DNA of 64,000 nucleotides from Liquidambar formosana. Taxonomy: Eukaryota; Streptophyta; Magnoliopsida; Saxifragales; Altingiaceae. Position 1 is the stretch's first letter. Each line of letters starts with the position of its first letter. Location of the stretch: contig CM077826.1 of assembly GCA_039720395.1 (NCBI GenBank), forward strand, positions 25,748,430-25,812,429, given 5' to 3'. Below, one piece after another: positions 63,022 to 64,000 of this stretch. The notes under the pieces were generated by a model. It did no database searches, was not told the origin of the DNA, and saw only the letters and a program-made list of their open reading frames with translations. A program made the position numbers and the translations under genes.

Positions 63022-64000
63022 TTAATTAAACCTTGTTTTGAGTATTGCATTATACAAGATTTTTATTTTCAACCTAGTTGATGTAGTTCAAAGATACTAT
63101 TTGTTGGACAACGTAAATGCAAAGAAAAAACATTAATTGAACACAACATTTAGATGCTTTATCATGTTGCTGTCTAAATCCATTGGAGTAAAAACCAAAA
63201 TTTAATACCCTGTGAAGATTTTAAAGTGAATAAGATACTCATGGTTGCATACTTGCAGTGCAACTTTTTCTAACCATTTGGGGTTAGCATCACAACTTTT
63301 CCTTACCGCTGTGGGTTAATATCAACTGCTTCATAATTCGAGCTGCTCATCAAAATAAGGAATCAAAGAACGTGCATGCTGATAGTGGTGGAGCCAGGAT
63401 TTTACTCTATCAGTGGGACTTTTAGTTTATTGTTTGAATTATATTTTAATTTATAAACTAAAGAAATTAATTGACTACAACCTTATACGTTTTATTTATT
63501 TATTTTGTCCAAATTAAATATAACATCATGAAAGAAAATTGTTGAACTAAATAAACGGATAAATTTATATTGATTGATAATATTTCTATTCGAAAAATCA
63601 AGATCTTTAAATTGTCCCCAACACTGGTTCATATTTTGAAAGTTTTGAATGATAATCCCATTATCTATGCAATTGAACTATATGTTTGTCTATATGTATG
63701 ACACTATAACCAAACTAGAATTCATATATTGATCACCCATTTGATTACATGATTGACTCTTCACATTCCTTATAGCATAAAAAGGCTCTTTCTAACAAGT
63801 AAACTAGTGGCAGTTGCAATTGGTAGGATCAGTGCCAATGCCACTAACAAGTAAACTAGTGGAGAGGGAGTTAGGGCTACTGGGTTGATCATGAGTATAG
63901 AAATTAGAAAAACAAAAGGGGTTTCTGACTTGTGTGGAGCTAAATAATAAAATATAGGTTGGGTCTAAATTCACACCTTTTTTTACTAAATCCACACCCC
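63022..64000. other. kelch gene intron 2, remaining part
   Basis: No exon of the kelch gene was found here. gatagtggtggagccaggattt at about 63382 resembles a transposon end common in plant genomes, without a partner. A short direct repeat, ctaacaagtaaactagtgg, occurs at about 63793 and 63844. Confidence 0.35.

Noticed and set aside
1..64000. CRISPR arrays, rRNA, functional tRNA genes, bacterial-style operons
   Set aside because: None is present; the only tRNA-like signals are the pol III boxes of SINEs, and the window is plainly plant nuclear DNA.

Overview
This is plant nuclear DNA, almost certainly from a eudicot and probably a woody species. It is AT-rich and gene-poor and full of plant-type transposable elements. 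The two host genes seen are both cut by the window ends: the 3' end of an alpha-expansin gene at the left edge, and the first two exons of a kelch-repeat membrane protein gene (At3g27220-like) at the right edge. The organism call is inference from gene content; no species marker was recognised.

Layout. 0-6.5 kb: expansin 3' end, a decayed duplicate of its last exon and 3' UTR about 1.2 kb downstream, two tRNA-derived SINEs with target-site duplications (TSDs), and several minisatellites. 6.5-19 kb: mostly unrecognised sequence with an internally deleted LTR retrotransposon, a second degenerate gag remnant, a 1.36-kb inverted repeat able to fold into a very long hairpin, and MITEs. 19.2-25.9 kb: a full-length but dead L1 LINE bounded by a 17-bp TSD. 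27.7-29.8 kb: a 5'-truncated L1 of another lineage that carries RNase H, on the minus strand. 30.2-32.2 kb: a broken hAT-type (ZMYM1-like) transposase gene and its 3' terminal remnant. 33-37.5 kb: one more SINE, a foldback MITE and short tandem repeats.

37.56-59.48 kb: the main item, a very large Helitron. Its 3' terminus (GC-rich hairpin, then CTAG before a host T at 59482/59483) is clear; the 5' terminus at 37558 is tentative. Two apparently intact spliced genes are carried on the plus strand: a RepHel (HUH Rep nuclease plus PIF1-like helicase) for which an 8-exon, 1653-residue model can be built, and an RPA70-like single-strand DNA-binding protein for which an 8-exon, 588-residue model can be built. 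Both models keep frame through every junction. The right half of the element is extraordinarily poor in G on the plus strand, and this skew stops at the Helitron end.

How the parts work together. RepHel would nick, unwind and join DNA in rolling-circle transposition, and the RPA-like protein would coat the single strand produced. The element sits about 0.5 kb upstream of the kelch gene start codon, so it may affect that promoter. All other mobile elements here look inactive.
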